Shown: piece after piece, positions 44,132-52,930 of the stretch
Position numbering within the stretch: the stretch's first letter is position 1
Layout of the letters: the number at the start of each line of letters is the position of its first letter
NCBI RefSeq assembly: GCF_023333585.1
Contig: NZ_JAIQZN010000010.1
Span: forward strand, 49,539-113,538
Direction: 5' to 3'
Length of the DNA stretch: 64,000 nt
Source: Argonema antarcticum A004/B2
GTDB taxonomy: Bacteria; Cyanobacteriota; Cyanobacteriia; Cyanobacteriales; Aerosakkonemataceae
Notes under the pieces: model-generated
The model's database searches: none
The model's input: the letters and a program-made list of their open reading frames with translations, nothing else
Told to the model about the DNA's origin: nothing
Program-made: the position numbers and the translations under genes

Positions 44132-46072
44132 TTAACTCTCTTTTGATATACTTTCAAGCTTACAACTAATGACACGATAAACATCAACTGTTTGCTGTTT
44201 TCCCTTCAATTCCAACGGCCCCCAAAACTCTACTTCAAACTGTCCCTGGAGGTGAATTAGAGTTTGCTTGGCAATCAGTATACGACAATCATCTACTTGA
44301 CGATCTTTTTCACAACTTTCTAACCGGGCAGCAGTGTTTGTACTATCTCCAATTACTCCATATTCCAGGTGTTCTGTTCCTCCTAAACTACCGACCATTA
44401 CGGGGCCAGTAAAAATTCCAGCCCGAATTTGAATGACTGGCAAATTGCGCGATTCCCAATCCCGATTTAATTCTTTTAAGCGCTTTCCCATCGCTAAAGC
44501 ACAGTTGACAGACCTGACTGCATCTGCTGCTATTTCTGCTTCGGTGCTGCGTTCGATCGGCACTCCAAACACCGCCATTATACCATCGCCCATATATTTA
44601 TTGATTACTCCCTGATGTGCGATGATTTCGTGAGACATTGCTCTCAGGTATTCATTTAACCAACTCATTAGAAGATCTGGCGGTTTTTCTTCTGATATTG
44701 TGCTGAAACCTTTAATATCGCTAAATAAGATAGTTGCAGTTAGTTTTTGCCCAGCTAGAATGCCGGATTTGAGTAGGCGATCGCGCTCTTTCCAAAGCGC
44801 ATTTGCTATTTCCGGTGACGTTTGCTGCCCTAACAGCTTCATCACCATTTGTTGCTGCTGTCTCGACTGTTGAATTTGGTAAACAATGGCAAATCCACCA
44901 GTCACCATTAAAGCTATTGCAGGAGCAGCCAGAGGTATCCATCCACCCTGCATAAATAGCACAAAACCGCAACCAAATAACACCCCCAAACTTGCGATCG
45001 CCAACAACCCGAACACCAGGGGATTGTGAACTCGCCAACCGATGATGCTGCCCACAATTGCCCATCCCGCAATCCACAGCATTTCTAACCATTCATCAGC
45101 ATACCAAAACAGGGGTTTATTGTCAATAACCGCACCGAGAAATTGGCTCACCATTTGGGCGTGGAGTAGCACTCCGGGCGTTTGCGGATTTCCTCGTTCA
45201 GCCGCATTGTAGGGAGTCAAGAAAAAATCTTTAACGCTGGGTGCAGTAGCGCCAATTAAAATAATTTTGTCTTTAATTAAAGCCGGATCGATTTCCTTAT
45301 TTAAAACTTGCGTCAGAGTCACTTGACGCGCCACATTAGGAGAGCGGTAATTGAGCAGAATTTGATAACCACCAGCATCGATATTTTGATATCCACCAGA
45401 ATTTGCTTTAAGTTTGACAAAGACACTTTTACCTAACTGGTAATCTTTGCTGTCAGTAATTTGCGGCTTGATACCTTTATCGGCCAAGTAAGCCAAAGCC
45501 AATCGAAGAGAAAGCGAGTGAAAAGAAGTTTTACCATCAGTAGTAAACATCAAATTGCGACGAGTCAAACCATCAACATCGTTGATAACATCGCTGAAAC
45601 CGACACGCTCTTTTGGTATAATTAAGGGTGGAGGAATAGTTTCATCGTCTGTATTGCCGATAAAGGTAATCGCGATGATATTTGTTTTTTTTAATTGAGT
45701 TACCAGTTGATTGTGTCCTGGTTCGTAGGTGATATCGCGCACCAAATCTAAACCTATAGCTTTCGGATTGTGTCGTTGCAATTCTGCTAAAACTTGCGCC
45801 AAAACAGCGTCAGAAGGAGGCCATCTTTTCAGCGTTTGCCGAATATCTTTTTCTGTAATTCCCACTACTAATAATCGCGAATCTGGGCCGGGGTCGGAAC
45901 GCAGCCGCACCATTTCATCGTAAACTGCCAATTCCCAAGATTGCAAACCTCCCAAATGCCGCACACCCAGCAATATCGCCGTGACTGCAATGCTGGTGAC
46001 GAGAATAGCTGACACTTCGCTGTCAGCCAATCGCTGTACTATTTTAGACCATAATTTAATCTTTCCTGACAT
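44132..46072 (-). CDS. CHASE2-sensor adenylate/guanylate cyclase
   Basis: A 646-residue class III nucleotide cyclase with an extracytoplasmic sensor. Residues about 45-335 are a CHASE2 domain between an N-terminal membrane helix and three membrane helices (about 338-395). The catalytic domain starts near 445: ILFSDIKGFSTISEE (metal-binding Asp), GVINKYMGDGIMAVFGVP (second Asp), IRAGIFTGPVMVGSLGG and YGVIGDSTNTAARLES (transition-state Asn/Arg segment). Substrate choice (ATP or GTP) is not decided by eye, though adenylate cyclase is usual. It shares an operon with the DUF928 gene and is preceded by the TPR-CHAT gene on the same strand. Confidence 0.93.
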   Translation of the reverse strand: MSGKIKLWSKIVQRLADSEVSAILVTSIAVTAILLGVRHLGGLQSWELAVYDEMVRLRSDPGPDSRLLVVGITEKDIRQTLKRWPPSDAVLAQVLAELQRHNPKAIGLDLVRDITYEPGHNQLVTQLKKTNIIAITFIGNTDDETIPPPLIIPKERVGFSDVINDVDGLTRRNLMFTTDGKTSFHSLSLRLALAYLADKGIKPQITDSKDYQLGKSVFVKLKANSGGYQNIDAGGYQILLNYRSPNVARQVTLTQVLNKEIDPALIKDKIILIGATAPSVKDFFLTPYNAAERGNPQTPGVLLHAQMVSQFLGAVIDNKPLFWYADEWLEMLWIAGWAIVGSIIGWRVHNPLVFGLLAIASLGVLFGCGFVLFMQGGWIPLAAPAIALMVTGGFAIVYQIQQSRQQQQMVMKLLGQQTSPEIANALWKERDRLLKSGILAGQKLTATILFSDIKGFSTISEEKPPDLLMSWLNEYLRAMSHEIIAHQGVINKYMGDGIMAVFGVPIERSTEAEIAADAVRSVNCALAMGKRLKELNRDWESRNLPVIQIRAGIFTGPVMVGSLGGTEHLEYGVIGDSTNTAARLESCEKDRQVDDCRILIAKQTLIHLQGQFEVEFWGPLELKGKQQTVDVYRVISCKLESISKES

Positions 46073-46178
46073 CTTTTTTGATTAACCGCAGACGAACAGA
46101 GACGAACTACTTCGACTAGCACTATTTTACCTGGGCTAACGGCGTAAATCGGATATAGCCGCTGCTAGTTTCAGCCCG

Positions 46179-46314
46179 CCACGGAATCAATTCCGTGGCT
46201 AATAGCGAAAGTCGGTTTAAACCGACTGAATTTCTCTTTTCTTCAGTCCGTTTTAACGGACTTTCGCTATTAGCCTGGGGTTTGAACCCCAGGCGGGCTT
46301 TCGCTATCAGCCCG
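46179..46314. repeat. Cluster of five small palindromes
   Basis: Within 136 bases: CCACGGAAT/ATTCCGTGG (46179-46198), AGTCGGTTTAAACCGACT (46210-46227), GTCCGTTTTAACGGAC (46246-46261), CCTGGGGTTTGAACCCCAGG (46274-46293) and CGGGC/GCCCG (46294-46314). TTTCGCTAT and AATAGCGAAA flank them in both orientations, so the whole can fold as a branched structure. It fills the gap between the CHAT and CHASE2 genes. Open frames here are artefacts. Confidence 0.85.
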
Positions 46315-46378
46315 CCATTTGAACCCCAGCGCACCAAAACCATCAACGAATTAAACGAACTTCCACCCAAATATCCCA

Positions 46379-49030
46379 TTATTCCGCCTCCCCAATAATT
46401 GTAAACGCCGCCCAATGTTGCGGTGCAGGTTTAGACTTCATCACCGACAACATCGCATCGCGCAACGCCTTCGCCTTATCGGGATTTTGTTGCAAATTGC
46501 GATAAAATTCAGTCATCAACAACTTAGTAGAATCATCCCACACCGACCATAATGACACCACCACACTAGATGCACCCGCCGATATCAAAGCGCGAGATAA
46601 CCCCATTACCCCATCCCCCGTTATCTCTCCCCTTCCCGTATCGCAAGCGCTGAGGACAATTAAATCCGCATTTAGTTTTAAATCGAATATTTCGTCAGCA
46701 GTCAGCAAACCATTATCTTTACCAGATGGGGCGAGGGCTATCGAACTTTGCAATGCTTGTTTGTCATTCAATAAGCCGTGAGTTGCTAGATGAATGATTC
46801 GCGCTGTTTGCATTTGTTGAATGACGGCTGCTTTTGTAGCTTGGTCACCTGTGATAAATTTGCTATTTAATAGTGTGGCAATTTCTTTGGCTTCTTCTAA
46901 CGCAAAGGGTAAATCTCTATATCTTTGCGTGGGATTATCTTGACTGAATGGCATAGTCGGATTTCCGACAATTAGAACCTCTCCTCTTTCCCGCCTCCCA
47001 CTAGCAGAGGAGATACTTTCCCCCCTCCCCGTCCCACGGGGAGGGGCTGGGGGTGGGGTTTTCTGCTTGTGCGTTAACTCCAAAATCTGAATTGAAGGTG
47101 CAGTAAGAATAGTATGTTTCTCTATCAAATATTTGCCATTTTCGTCAACTAGCGCGGGGAATGGCACTCGGAATAATGAGGCTTGAGGAATGAAAATTAC
47201 TCGCGCATCGGGGTCGGTTGGTAATTCATTGGCAATTGGTTTTATTAATAAATCATAAACTTGTTTTAAGCTTCTGTTGGAGACTGGGTAGTAGGTGATT
47301 GGTTTGGTTTGACTGTCGGCTGCTTGTTGGTTGAATTGGATGTCTCTTGTGGCAATCATGCCGCCACGGTTGCGGTTATTGACGGCGGTGATGGGTTTAT
47401 CTGGGGTGGTTTCTCTGCCTGTGGCGGCGAAGACGCGGGCGCGTTCGGCGACGCTTTCGAGGGTGGTGTCTAGGGATTTTAGGTCAACTTGTTTAAAGGC
47501 GATTTTTCCTGTAGGTTTGATTACCCAAATGTAGAGTATTTCATCCCACATCGTTGAATATTGAACGAGGGTGGCATTTTGTTCTTTGGCGATTTGTTGA
47601 ATTTGTTGGATTGCTGGGGATGGTGCTTTTTGTTGGTTGTTGGTATTTTCTGATAAGCGGGAATATAATAAATCTACAAAGGCTCTGGCTCTACTGCGTT
47701 CGGCAATTTCTAAGGCGGGATTGATTTTGTTTTGGACTATTAGGGTATATTGCAGCCAACGGTAAGCGCCAGCTTGGGTTTCAAAGATAGAGATTTTTTG
47801 GTCGTCGGTTAATTTGGTGTCTCGCAGGGATTCCAAAACTTCTATGGTGGCGAATAGGGTTTTTTCGGCATCGGGATATTGATTCAGATTGTAATAAGTT
47901 GCTCCCATGTTGCCGAGAATAGTACCTTCCCCCGCCCGGTCGCCCACTTCTTTGTAAATGGCTAATGCTTGGTTTAAGTATTCCAAGGCTTTGGGGTACT
48001 GTCCGAGATTGCTGTAAACTGACCCAATACCAGTGAGAGTAGTACCTTCCCCCGCCCGGTTGCCCACTTCTTTGCTAATGGCTAATGCTTGTTGATAGAA
48101 TTCCAAGGCTTTGGGGTACTGTCCGAGATGGTTGTAAACTAACCCAATATTATTGAGAGTAATACCTTCCCCCGCCCGGTCGCCCACTTCTTTGCGAATG
48201 GCTAAAGCTTTTTGATAGAATTCCAAGGCTTTGGGGTACTGTCCGAGATTGTCGTAAACTCCCCCAATATTATTGAGAGTAAGACCTTCCCCCGTCCGGT
48301 TGCCCACTTCTTTGTGAATGGCTAATGCTTGGTTTAAGTATTCCAAGGCTTTGGGGTACTGTCCGAGATTGTTGTAAACTCCCCCAATATTAATGAGAGT
48401 ACCACCTTCCCCCGCCCGGTCGCCCACTTCTTTGCTAATGGCTAATGCTTGTTGATAGTATTCCAAGGCTTTGGGGTACTGTCCGAGTTTGTTGTAAACG
48501 AACCCAATATTATTGAGAGTAGTACCTTCCTCCGCCCGGTCGCCCACTTCTTTGCGAATGGCTAAAGCTTGTTGATAGTATTCCAAGGCTTTGGGGTACT
48601 GTCCGAGGTTGTCGTAAACTCCCCCAATATTATTGAGAGTACTACCTTCCCCCGCCCGGTCGCCCAGTTCTTTGTGAATGGCTAATGCTTGGTTTAAGTA
48701 TTCCAAGGCTTTGGGGTACTGTCTGAGATTGTCGTAAACTGACCCAATATTATGGAGAGTAGTACCTTCCCCCGCTCGATCGCCCACTTCTTTGTAAATG
48801 GCTAAAGCTTGTTGATAGTATTCCAAGGCTTCTCGAAATCGACCTTGCCGATATTGCCGATTACCCTCTTGGAACAGCCGCAACGCCTCATCATTTCTAT
48901 CTTGCGTCGTCTGCGCCTGCGCCGATACCATCGCACCTCCCAGGTTAATGCTTCCTGGCGACAAACGAAAACTCAGGGATATCAGCAGAGTTACACTGGC
49001 AAGGGTGAGGAACTGGAGACGGCGCTGCAT
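46379..49030 (-). CDS. TPR-CHAT protease-like protein
   Basis: An 883-residue exported protein: signal peptide (FLTLASVTLLISLSFRLSPG), eight tandem TPR-type units of 40 residues (about 60-380, consensus YPKALEYYQQALAI-x-KEVGD), a helical linker, and a C-terminal CHAT domain. CHAT is a caspase-like fold; the His is in IIHLATHG near residue 747 and the Cys in LSACDTGRGE near 792. FFIIGEAE-like FTIIGEAE closes the domain. TPRs likely bind a partner that controls cleavage, as in known TPR-CHAT systems. The 120-bp DNA repeats are nearly identical. Residues around 670-695 (KTPPPAPPRGTGRGE) are encoded by a palindromic insert at 46985-47065. Confidence 0.92.
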   Translation of the reverse strand: MQRRLQFLTLASVTLLISLSFRLSPGSINLGGAMVSAQAQTTQDRNDEALRLFQEGNRQYRQGRFREALEYYQQALAIYKEVGDRAGEGTTLHNIGSVYDNLRQYPKALEYLNQALAIHKELGDRAGEGSTLNNIGGVYDNLGQYPKALEYYQQALAIRKEVGDRAEEGTTLNNIGFVYNKLGQYPKALEYYQQALAISKEVGDRAGEGGTLINIGGVYNNLGQYPKALEYLNQALAIHKEVGNRTGEGLTLNNIGGVYDNLGQYPKALEFYQKALAIRKEVGDRAGEGITLNNIGLVYNHLGQYPKALEFYQQALAISKEVGNRAGEGTTLTGIGSVYSNLGQYPKALEYLNQALAIYKEVGDRAGEGTILGNMGATYYNLNQYPDAEKTLFATIEVLESLRDTKLTDDQKISIFETQAGAYRWLQYTLIVQNKINPALEIAERSRARAFVDLLYSRLSENTNNQQKAPSPAIQQIQQIAKEQNATLVQYSTMWDEILYIWVIKPTGKIAFKQVDLKSLDTTLESVAERARVFAATGRETTPDKPITAVNNRNRGGMIATRDIQFNQQAADSQTKPITYYPVSNRSLKQVYDLLIKPIANELPTDPDARVIFIPQASLFRVPFPALVDENGKYLIEKHTILTAPSIQILELTHKQKTPPPAPPRGTGRGESISSASGRRERGEVLIVGNPTMPFSQDNPTQRYRDLPFALEEAKEIATLLNSKFITGDQATKAAVIQQMQTARIIHLATHGLLNDKQALQSSIALAPSGKDNGLLTADEIFDLKLNADLIVLSACDTGRGEITGDGVMGLSRALISAGASSVVVSLWSVWDDSTKLLMTEFYRNLQQNPDKAKALRDAMLSVMKSKPAPQHWAAFTIIGEAE

Positions 49031-49674
49031 AGATAGATGCCTCTTAAGAATTTGCTGATTTAGTCAGTTATAGCCTTTCGCATCATAATTTCTACTTAAA
49101 TTTGTCTGAAAATAGTGCCAGCTTCCTGTGACGCACCTCAATGTTGAATAGCAATCTCCATCACCGCCGATATCCCCGACTTCTGGTTTTGTCAATTTAA
49201 ATCTCACATTCCGCACCCTGTACTGTCACATTCGGTTTTTTCGGAATTTAGAGCGAGCAGTTTGTAATTTTTAGGACATTTAAATACGGAAATTCTTCTA
49301 CCCAGTCACCAGTCACCAGCCCCCAAAAATTCGTGGTGTGACAGTTGAGGGTGCGGAATGTAGGTTGTAGGGGCGGGTTTTGTGGAGGATGGTGCTGTTT
49401 CGACAGTTTTTTCACTGCTAAACCCGCCCGTACTAAAAATTGCCAATGATTGCTCTGGAAATCTTGATTTTTACCACTGACAACTGACAACTGACAACTG
49501 ACCACTTGCACTAGGGGCTCTCTTGCTAGGGTCAGAAGACTTTCATCGGTTGCTATATAAGAAGCGCGAGTAGTTGACCATACATCCTCATTGAATCCCA
49601 GTTGTCAAGCTTCACTAATGGCGCTAAATTAACAGACAGTATTGAAATTGGTTGAGTGGTGGAGTAAAAATTTT
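49031..49674. other. Intergenic region with a truncated CTAGTGCA element
   Basis: No gene is supported. Bases 49431-49514 repeat the unique tract of the elements at 35278 and 38938 and keep only the right end (TTGCACTAG at 49506-49514); the left end is lost. A minus-strand frame at 49248-49511 is repeat-derived. AGTTGAGGGTGCGGAATGTA and TCACATTCCGCACCCTGTACTGTCACA near 49203-49365 form a long-range inverted pair. Confidence 0.6.
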
Positions 49675-49968
49675 ATGCCTACATACGATTATTTTTGTCC
49701 TAATAATAACCAAAAAATTGAAGTTCACCACAGTATTCACGAGAAAATCGCCACTTGGGGTGAGTTATGCAAGTTAGCTGAATGCGACGCAGGCAACACC
49801 CCTCCTGATGCCCCCGTGCAGCGGTTGATAACTGCGCCTTGCTTGTTAGTCCCTACATCCGATAGTGATTACAAAAGTGCGGGGTTAACAAAGCTGGTGA
49901 AGCGAGACTCTGGGGTTTACGAAAATGTCACTGCCAAGGATGGAGAGAGCCGTATTGTCACGCCCTAG
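49675..49968 (+). CDS. FmdB-type zinc-ribbon protein
   Basis: A 97-residue protein. The start MPTYDYFCPNNNQKIEVHHS is the FmdB/CxxC regulatory-protein signature, but the usual second Cys of the first CxxC knuckle is replaced by Asn (CPNNN), with later Cys at CKLAEC. So the metal site may be altered or use other ligands. A GTGGAG ribosome binding site lies upstream of the ATG at 49675; an ATG-less extension is ignored. Function in cyanobacteria is unknown. Confidence 0.7.
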   Translation: MPTYDYFCPNNNQKIEVHHSIHEKIATWGELCKLAECDAGNTPPDAPVQRLITAPCLLVPTSDSDYKSAGLTKLVKRDSGVYENVTAKDGESRIVTP

Positions 49969-49990
49969 TCCTGCTAGTATTTCTGGCTCT

Positions 49991-50030
49991 AGTGTAAGTG
50001 GTCAGTTGTCAGTTGTCAGTTGTCAGTAGC
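49991..50030. repeat. Left end of a CTAGTGCA-type element with heptamers
   Basis: CTAGTGTAAGTGGTCAGTTG followed by GTCAGTT heptamers matches the left end of copy A at 35278. The right part of the element is absent and the sequence continues directly into a transposase fragment. Confidence 0.6.
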
Positions 50031-50034
50031 AACT

Positions 50035-50292
50035 GAAAAAAAATGGATAATCAAGTGCATGGAGATAGCCCCAGATCACGTTCATTTACTGGTTGAGTAC
50101 GATCCTAATACACCTATTAATTCAATAGTTAAAGCTTTTAAAGGGCGCTCCTCTCGGTATCTTAGGCAAGAATTTCCACATTTGCTTAAACTTCCTACTC
50201 TTTGGACTCATGCCTATTTTTATGACACTACTGGTAAAGTAAGTTCAGCCATTATTGAAGCTTATATTAACGATCCACATCATTATAAGTAA
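50035..50292 (+). pseudogene. 5'-truncated IS200/IS605-type transposase (TnpA, HUH)
   Basis: The frame encodes KWIIKCMEIAPDHVHLLVEY and NSIVKAFKGRSSRYLRQEFP, then ends YINDPHHYK. HVHLL is the HUH metal-binding motif of Y1 transposases; FKGRSSRYLRQ and the C-terminal Y...YI segment with the catalytic Tyr region are family-typical. Normal length is about 130-150 residues; the first 50-60 residues are missing and the 5' boundary is formed by heptamer repeats and a CTAGTGTA element end. No start codon of its own is credible. It is inactive by truncation. Confidence 0.85.
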
Positions 50293-50345
50293 CGGCGAAT
50301 AAATTCGCCGTGTCGCGTTTGGGCCCCGCAATAAATTGACGGGGC
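50293..50345. mobile_element. Right-end hairpins of the IS200/IS605 remnant
   Basis: CGGCGAAT/ATTCGCCG (50293-50310) and GCCCCG/CGGGGC (50323-50345) are two small hairpins right after the transposase stop, the layout expected for the single-stranded-DNA right end recognised by TnpA. No matching left end is present. Confidence 0.7.
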
Positions 50346-50420
50346 TACCACGCTTTCGCGATTTTTAGGTGTTTCCCGATAAAATATTTACAACGCATTT
50401 AGTCAAAGAGAAATTGTGAA

Positions 50421-50819
50421 TTGAAGAATACACAGCTAAAAGGACGTGATAATCCATCGCGGGCGCGGGATCACTTGGCAAACGAGCGCACTTATCTGGC
50501 ATGGATGCGTACTTCGATCGCGCTCATGGGTTTTGGCGTCGTCATCGTGCGGCTTCGCGCTTTCCACCCTCCCCTTGTCCCTCATCCGGGTAATGGCTGG
50601 AAGTTGGGTTTGCTGTTCTCCATGATTGGCCTAGTCACGGTTTTAATCTCAACACTGTATTATTTCGTCGTCCGTTATGCGATCGATGATGCCAACTACG
50701 AACCTTCAACCCGTCGGGTACTCTTCTTTAGCTTTGCCATTACGCTGTTGGGAGCCGGAGTTATTTATTTTCTTTTCGCAGCTCCCCTCAGCCCACTGAG
50801 TTCAGTTGTTCCTGAGTAA
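50421..50819 (+). CDS. DUF202 (YidH-like) membrane protein
   Basis: A 132-residue protein with three membrane helices and the DUF202 signature DHLANERTYLAWMRTSIALM GFGVVI near the N-terminus. The remaining helices are KLGLLFSMIGLVTVLISTLY and VLFFSFAITLLGAGVIYFLF. Function unknown. The start is probably TTG at 50421, since the first in-frame ATG would lie inside the signature. Confidence 0.85.
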   Translation: MKNTQLKGRDNPSRARDHLANERTYLAWMRTSIALMGFGVVIVRLRAFHPPLVPHPGNGWKLGLLFSMIGLVTVLISTLYYFVVRYAIDDANYEPSTRRVLFFSFAITLLGAGVIYFLFAAPLSPLSSVVPE

Positions 50820-50852
50820 TTGCAGCAAACAGCAATATTTGTTGCCGATTTC

Positions 50853-51869
50853 TCAGGAATATGCGTGAAGAGGAAAAGTTTTTGCCCGTTTGGGTTTGAC
50901 ATAAACTTGCTGTTGCGGTTCCAGTTGCAACTGCTTAAATAGCTCTCTGGTGAGATTTACCGTCACTAGCTGACCATCCCTGAGACTCAACTCAACAATA
51001 ACTTCCCAACCTAAATGCACAATGCGATCGACCTTAGCTTGGGCAGCAGTTTCTTCATGGTGAGTCTGGATAACGATATCGTGAGGGCGCAGAAACACAT
51101 GAGAATTTGTAGATTCCATGTTGTTAAGGCCAAAAATACCAGCGCTATTCGGTAGCACATTCACAGGGCCAAAGAAACTCATCACAAACGGGGTTGCTGG
51201 ATGGTCATAAATATCTGGGGGAGTGCCTACCTGTTCGACCCGACCTTTGTTAAACACCACAATTTCATCGGAGAGTTCCATTGCCTCTTCTTGATCGTGG
51301 GTAACAAACACGGTGGTGACGTTAACTCGTTCGTGCAGGTGTCGCAGGGAAGCTCGCAGTTCTTTGCGAACTTTGGCATCCAAAGCCCCAAAAGGCTCAT
51401 CCAATAGAAGTACCTGGGGATCTACCGCTAAGGTTCTCGCCAAGGCGACCCGTTGTCGCTGTCCGCCAGAAAGTTGAGATGGATAGCGCTCGGCCAAACC
51501 CCGCAACTGTACTAAGTCTAAAAGTTCTTCTACCCGTTCTCGAACATAATTTGCGCGTGCTTTGCGTAACTCCAGACCAAAAGCAACGTTCTGGCGGACA
51601 GTCATGTGCTTGAACAGGGCATAGTGCTGAAACACAAAGCCAATCCCCCGCGATTGCACGCTTGAGGCTGTCACTTCGCGATCGCCAATCCAGATTCTGC
51701 CACTATCTGGGGCTTCGAGGCCCGCAATTAGCCGCAGTAACGTGGATTTCCCCGACCCCGAAGGCCCCAACAATGCCACCAGCGTGCCACTTTTAATCTC
51801 CAAATTGACCGACTCAACTGCCTGAAACGAGCCAAATCTTTTCGATACGTTCTCTATCAGAATGCTCAT
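50853..51869 (-). CDS. cysA: Sulfate/thiosulfate ABC transporter ATPase (CysA-like)
   Basis: A 338-residue ABC ATPase. It has Walker [11 protein letters not shown]-loop [16 protein letters not shown], signature [16 protein letters not shown], Walker [12 protein letters not shown] and switch H in VFVTHDQEE. The C-terminal portion ([12 protein letters not shown] and [12 protein letters not shown]) is the TOBE-like CysA regulatory domain. It should energise sulfate uptake, but no cysT, cysW or sbpA permease genes are in the window, so it either serves a transporter encoded elsewhere or another oxyanion such as molybdate. It neighbours other sulfur-related genes only loosely. Confidence 0.88.
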   Translation of the reverse strand: MSILIENVSKRFGSFQAVESVNLEIKSGTLVALLGPSGSGKSTLLRLIAGLEAPDSGRIWIGDREVTASSVQSRGIGFVFQHYALFKHMTVRQNVAFGLELRKARANYVRERVEELLDLVQLRGLAERYPSQLSGGQRQRVALARTLAVDPQVLLLDEPFGALDAKVRKELRASLRHLHERVNVTTVFVTHDQEEAMELSDEIVVFNKGRVEQVGTPPDIYDHPATPFVMSFFGPVNVLPNSAGIFGLNNMESTNSHVFLRPHDIVIQTHHEETAAQAKVDRIVHLGWEVIVELSLRDGQLVTVNLTRELFKQLQLEPQQQVYVKPKRAKTFPLHAYS

Positions 51870-52243
51870 AATTGCCCTTTACCCTGAATTTTCCTTTAGT
51901 GGGGGTTGACTTTGTGAAAAACCGCATTTGGTGGAACGGCTTTCTGTAATCTACGGTTACTCGCTCAATTTACAGTACTTTTTAGCATAGATCTAGATAC
52001 ACCACTGATTTTGGTGAGATTTCTTGACATTTGGTCAGGCTGAGTTTATTTGCGATCGCGCCCACTAATACTGATATTGCAAGCGCTCTAGACTTTGTGT
52101 TGTCAACTTTACCAAACTTAATCTACACTTACTCTATCGGAATTAGGGAGTTATTGGTAGAATGCCTTTAAGATGCAATTTTTCTAGGCTTGAGATTTCT
52201 GCCAAGTCCGAGCTAAGACCCTTCCACCCAACTGGAGTCTACA
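51870..52243. other. Divergent promoter region, no gene seen
   Basis: 374 bases between divergent genes. Both promoters must lie here. I see no strong dyad, riboswitch or repeat beyond one HIP1 site near 52053. Confidence 0.5.
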
Positions 52244-52816
52244 ATGGCCAGACTGCAACTTGAAGACAGTACGATTTACACAAATCTCGGCGATATCGCA
52301 GAGGAACTTGCACCCCTGAATATCGAGATCAGGCGCTTGCCCTTAAAGAAGCCCCATACTACTGAGTTACTAGCGCAGGACATTCTGACCCTGAGTCAAA
52401 AGGAACAAATATTAGCTGCTGCTGACGACTACTTTGAGGAATTCAAGCATACTGCTGGCTATCAATGGCGCGAATTGACGGTGCTGCACCCTGGTTCGCC
52501 CTATCTCTACGCACTAATAAGCCAATTCGATCGCTGCCACACCCATCTAGACGACGAAGCCCTCTACATACTCGCCGGAGAGTGCATCTTCGGCTTCGTA
52601 CTACCTGATGGCAGCCAAATGGAATTAATAGTCGAAGCCCAAGATTATATCAATGTGCCATCTGGCGTTGAACATTGGTTCCGTCCCACAGGGTCACTTC
52701 ATCTCAAAGCAGTGCGCTACTTCACCACCGTAGGCGGCTGGATGCCTCAATACACCGACACTGAAATTTATTTCCGCAAAGCTATGGCTAGGAAATATCC
52801 CGGCAACTGTTCTTGA
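52244..52816 (+). CDS. mtnD: Acireductone dioxygenase-like cupin
   Basis: A 190-residue cupin resembling 1,2-dihydroxy-3-keto-5-methylthiopentene dioxygenase of the methionine salvage pathway. Metal ligands fit H99-x-H101-x3-E105 (CHTHLDDEALYIL) and H144 (GVEHWFRP). The spacing H-x-H-x3-E matches the enzyme family. AVRYFTTVGGWMPQYTDTEI resembles its C-terminus. Residues 1-80 form the usual N-terminal helical and strand part. No other salvage gene is near. A paralogous cupin with other specificity is possible, so the gene symbol is provisional. Confidence 0.75.
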   Translation: MARLQLEDSTIYTNLGDIAEELAPLNIEIRRLPLKKPHTTELLAQDILTLSQKEQILAAADDYFEEFKHTAGYQWRELTVLHPGSPYLYALISQFDRCHTHLDDEALYILAGECIFGFVLPDGSQMELIVEAQDYINVPSGVEHWFRPTGSLHLKAVRYFTTVGGWMPQYTDTEIYFRKAMARKYPGNCS

Positions 52817-52930
52817 CTTGAATCATTAGCTATAACATCGGTTCGCGAGTTATAAGTAGATGCCTTTAAGCCATTTTTCAGTCGCAATTTATAGTCCGTC
52901 TTCATTCTTTCAACCCAGGAATAATTAGCA

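Noticed and set aside
46122..46415. Frames on both strands between CHAT and CHASE2 genes
   Set aside because: They arise from palindromes, which keep both strands open.
49248..49511. 87-codon minus-strand frame
   Set aside because: It starts in heptamer repeats and reads through a truncated MITE-like element.
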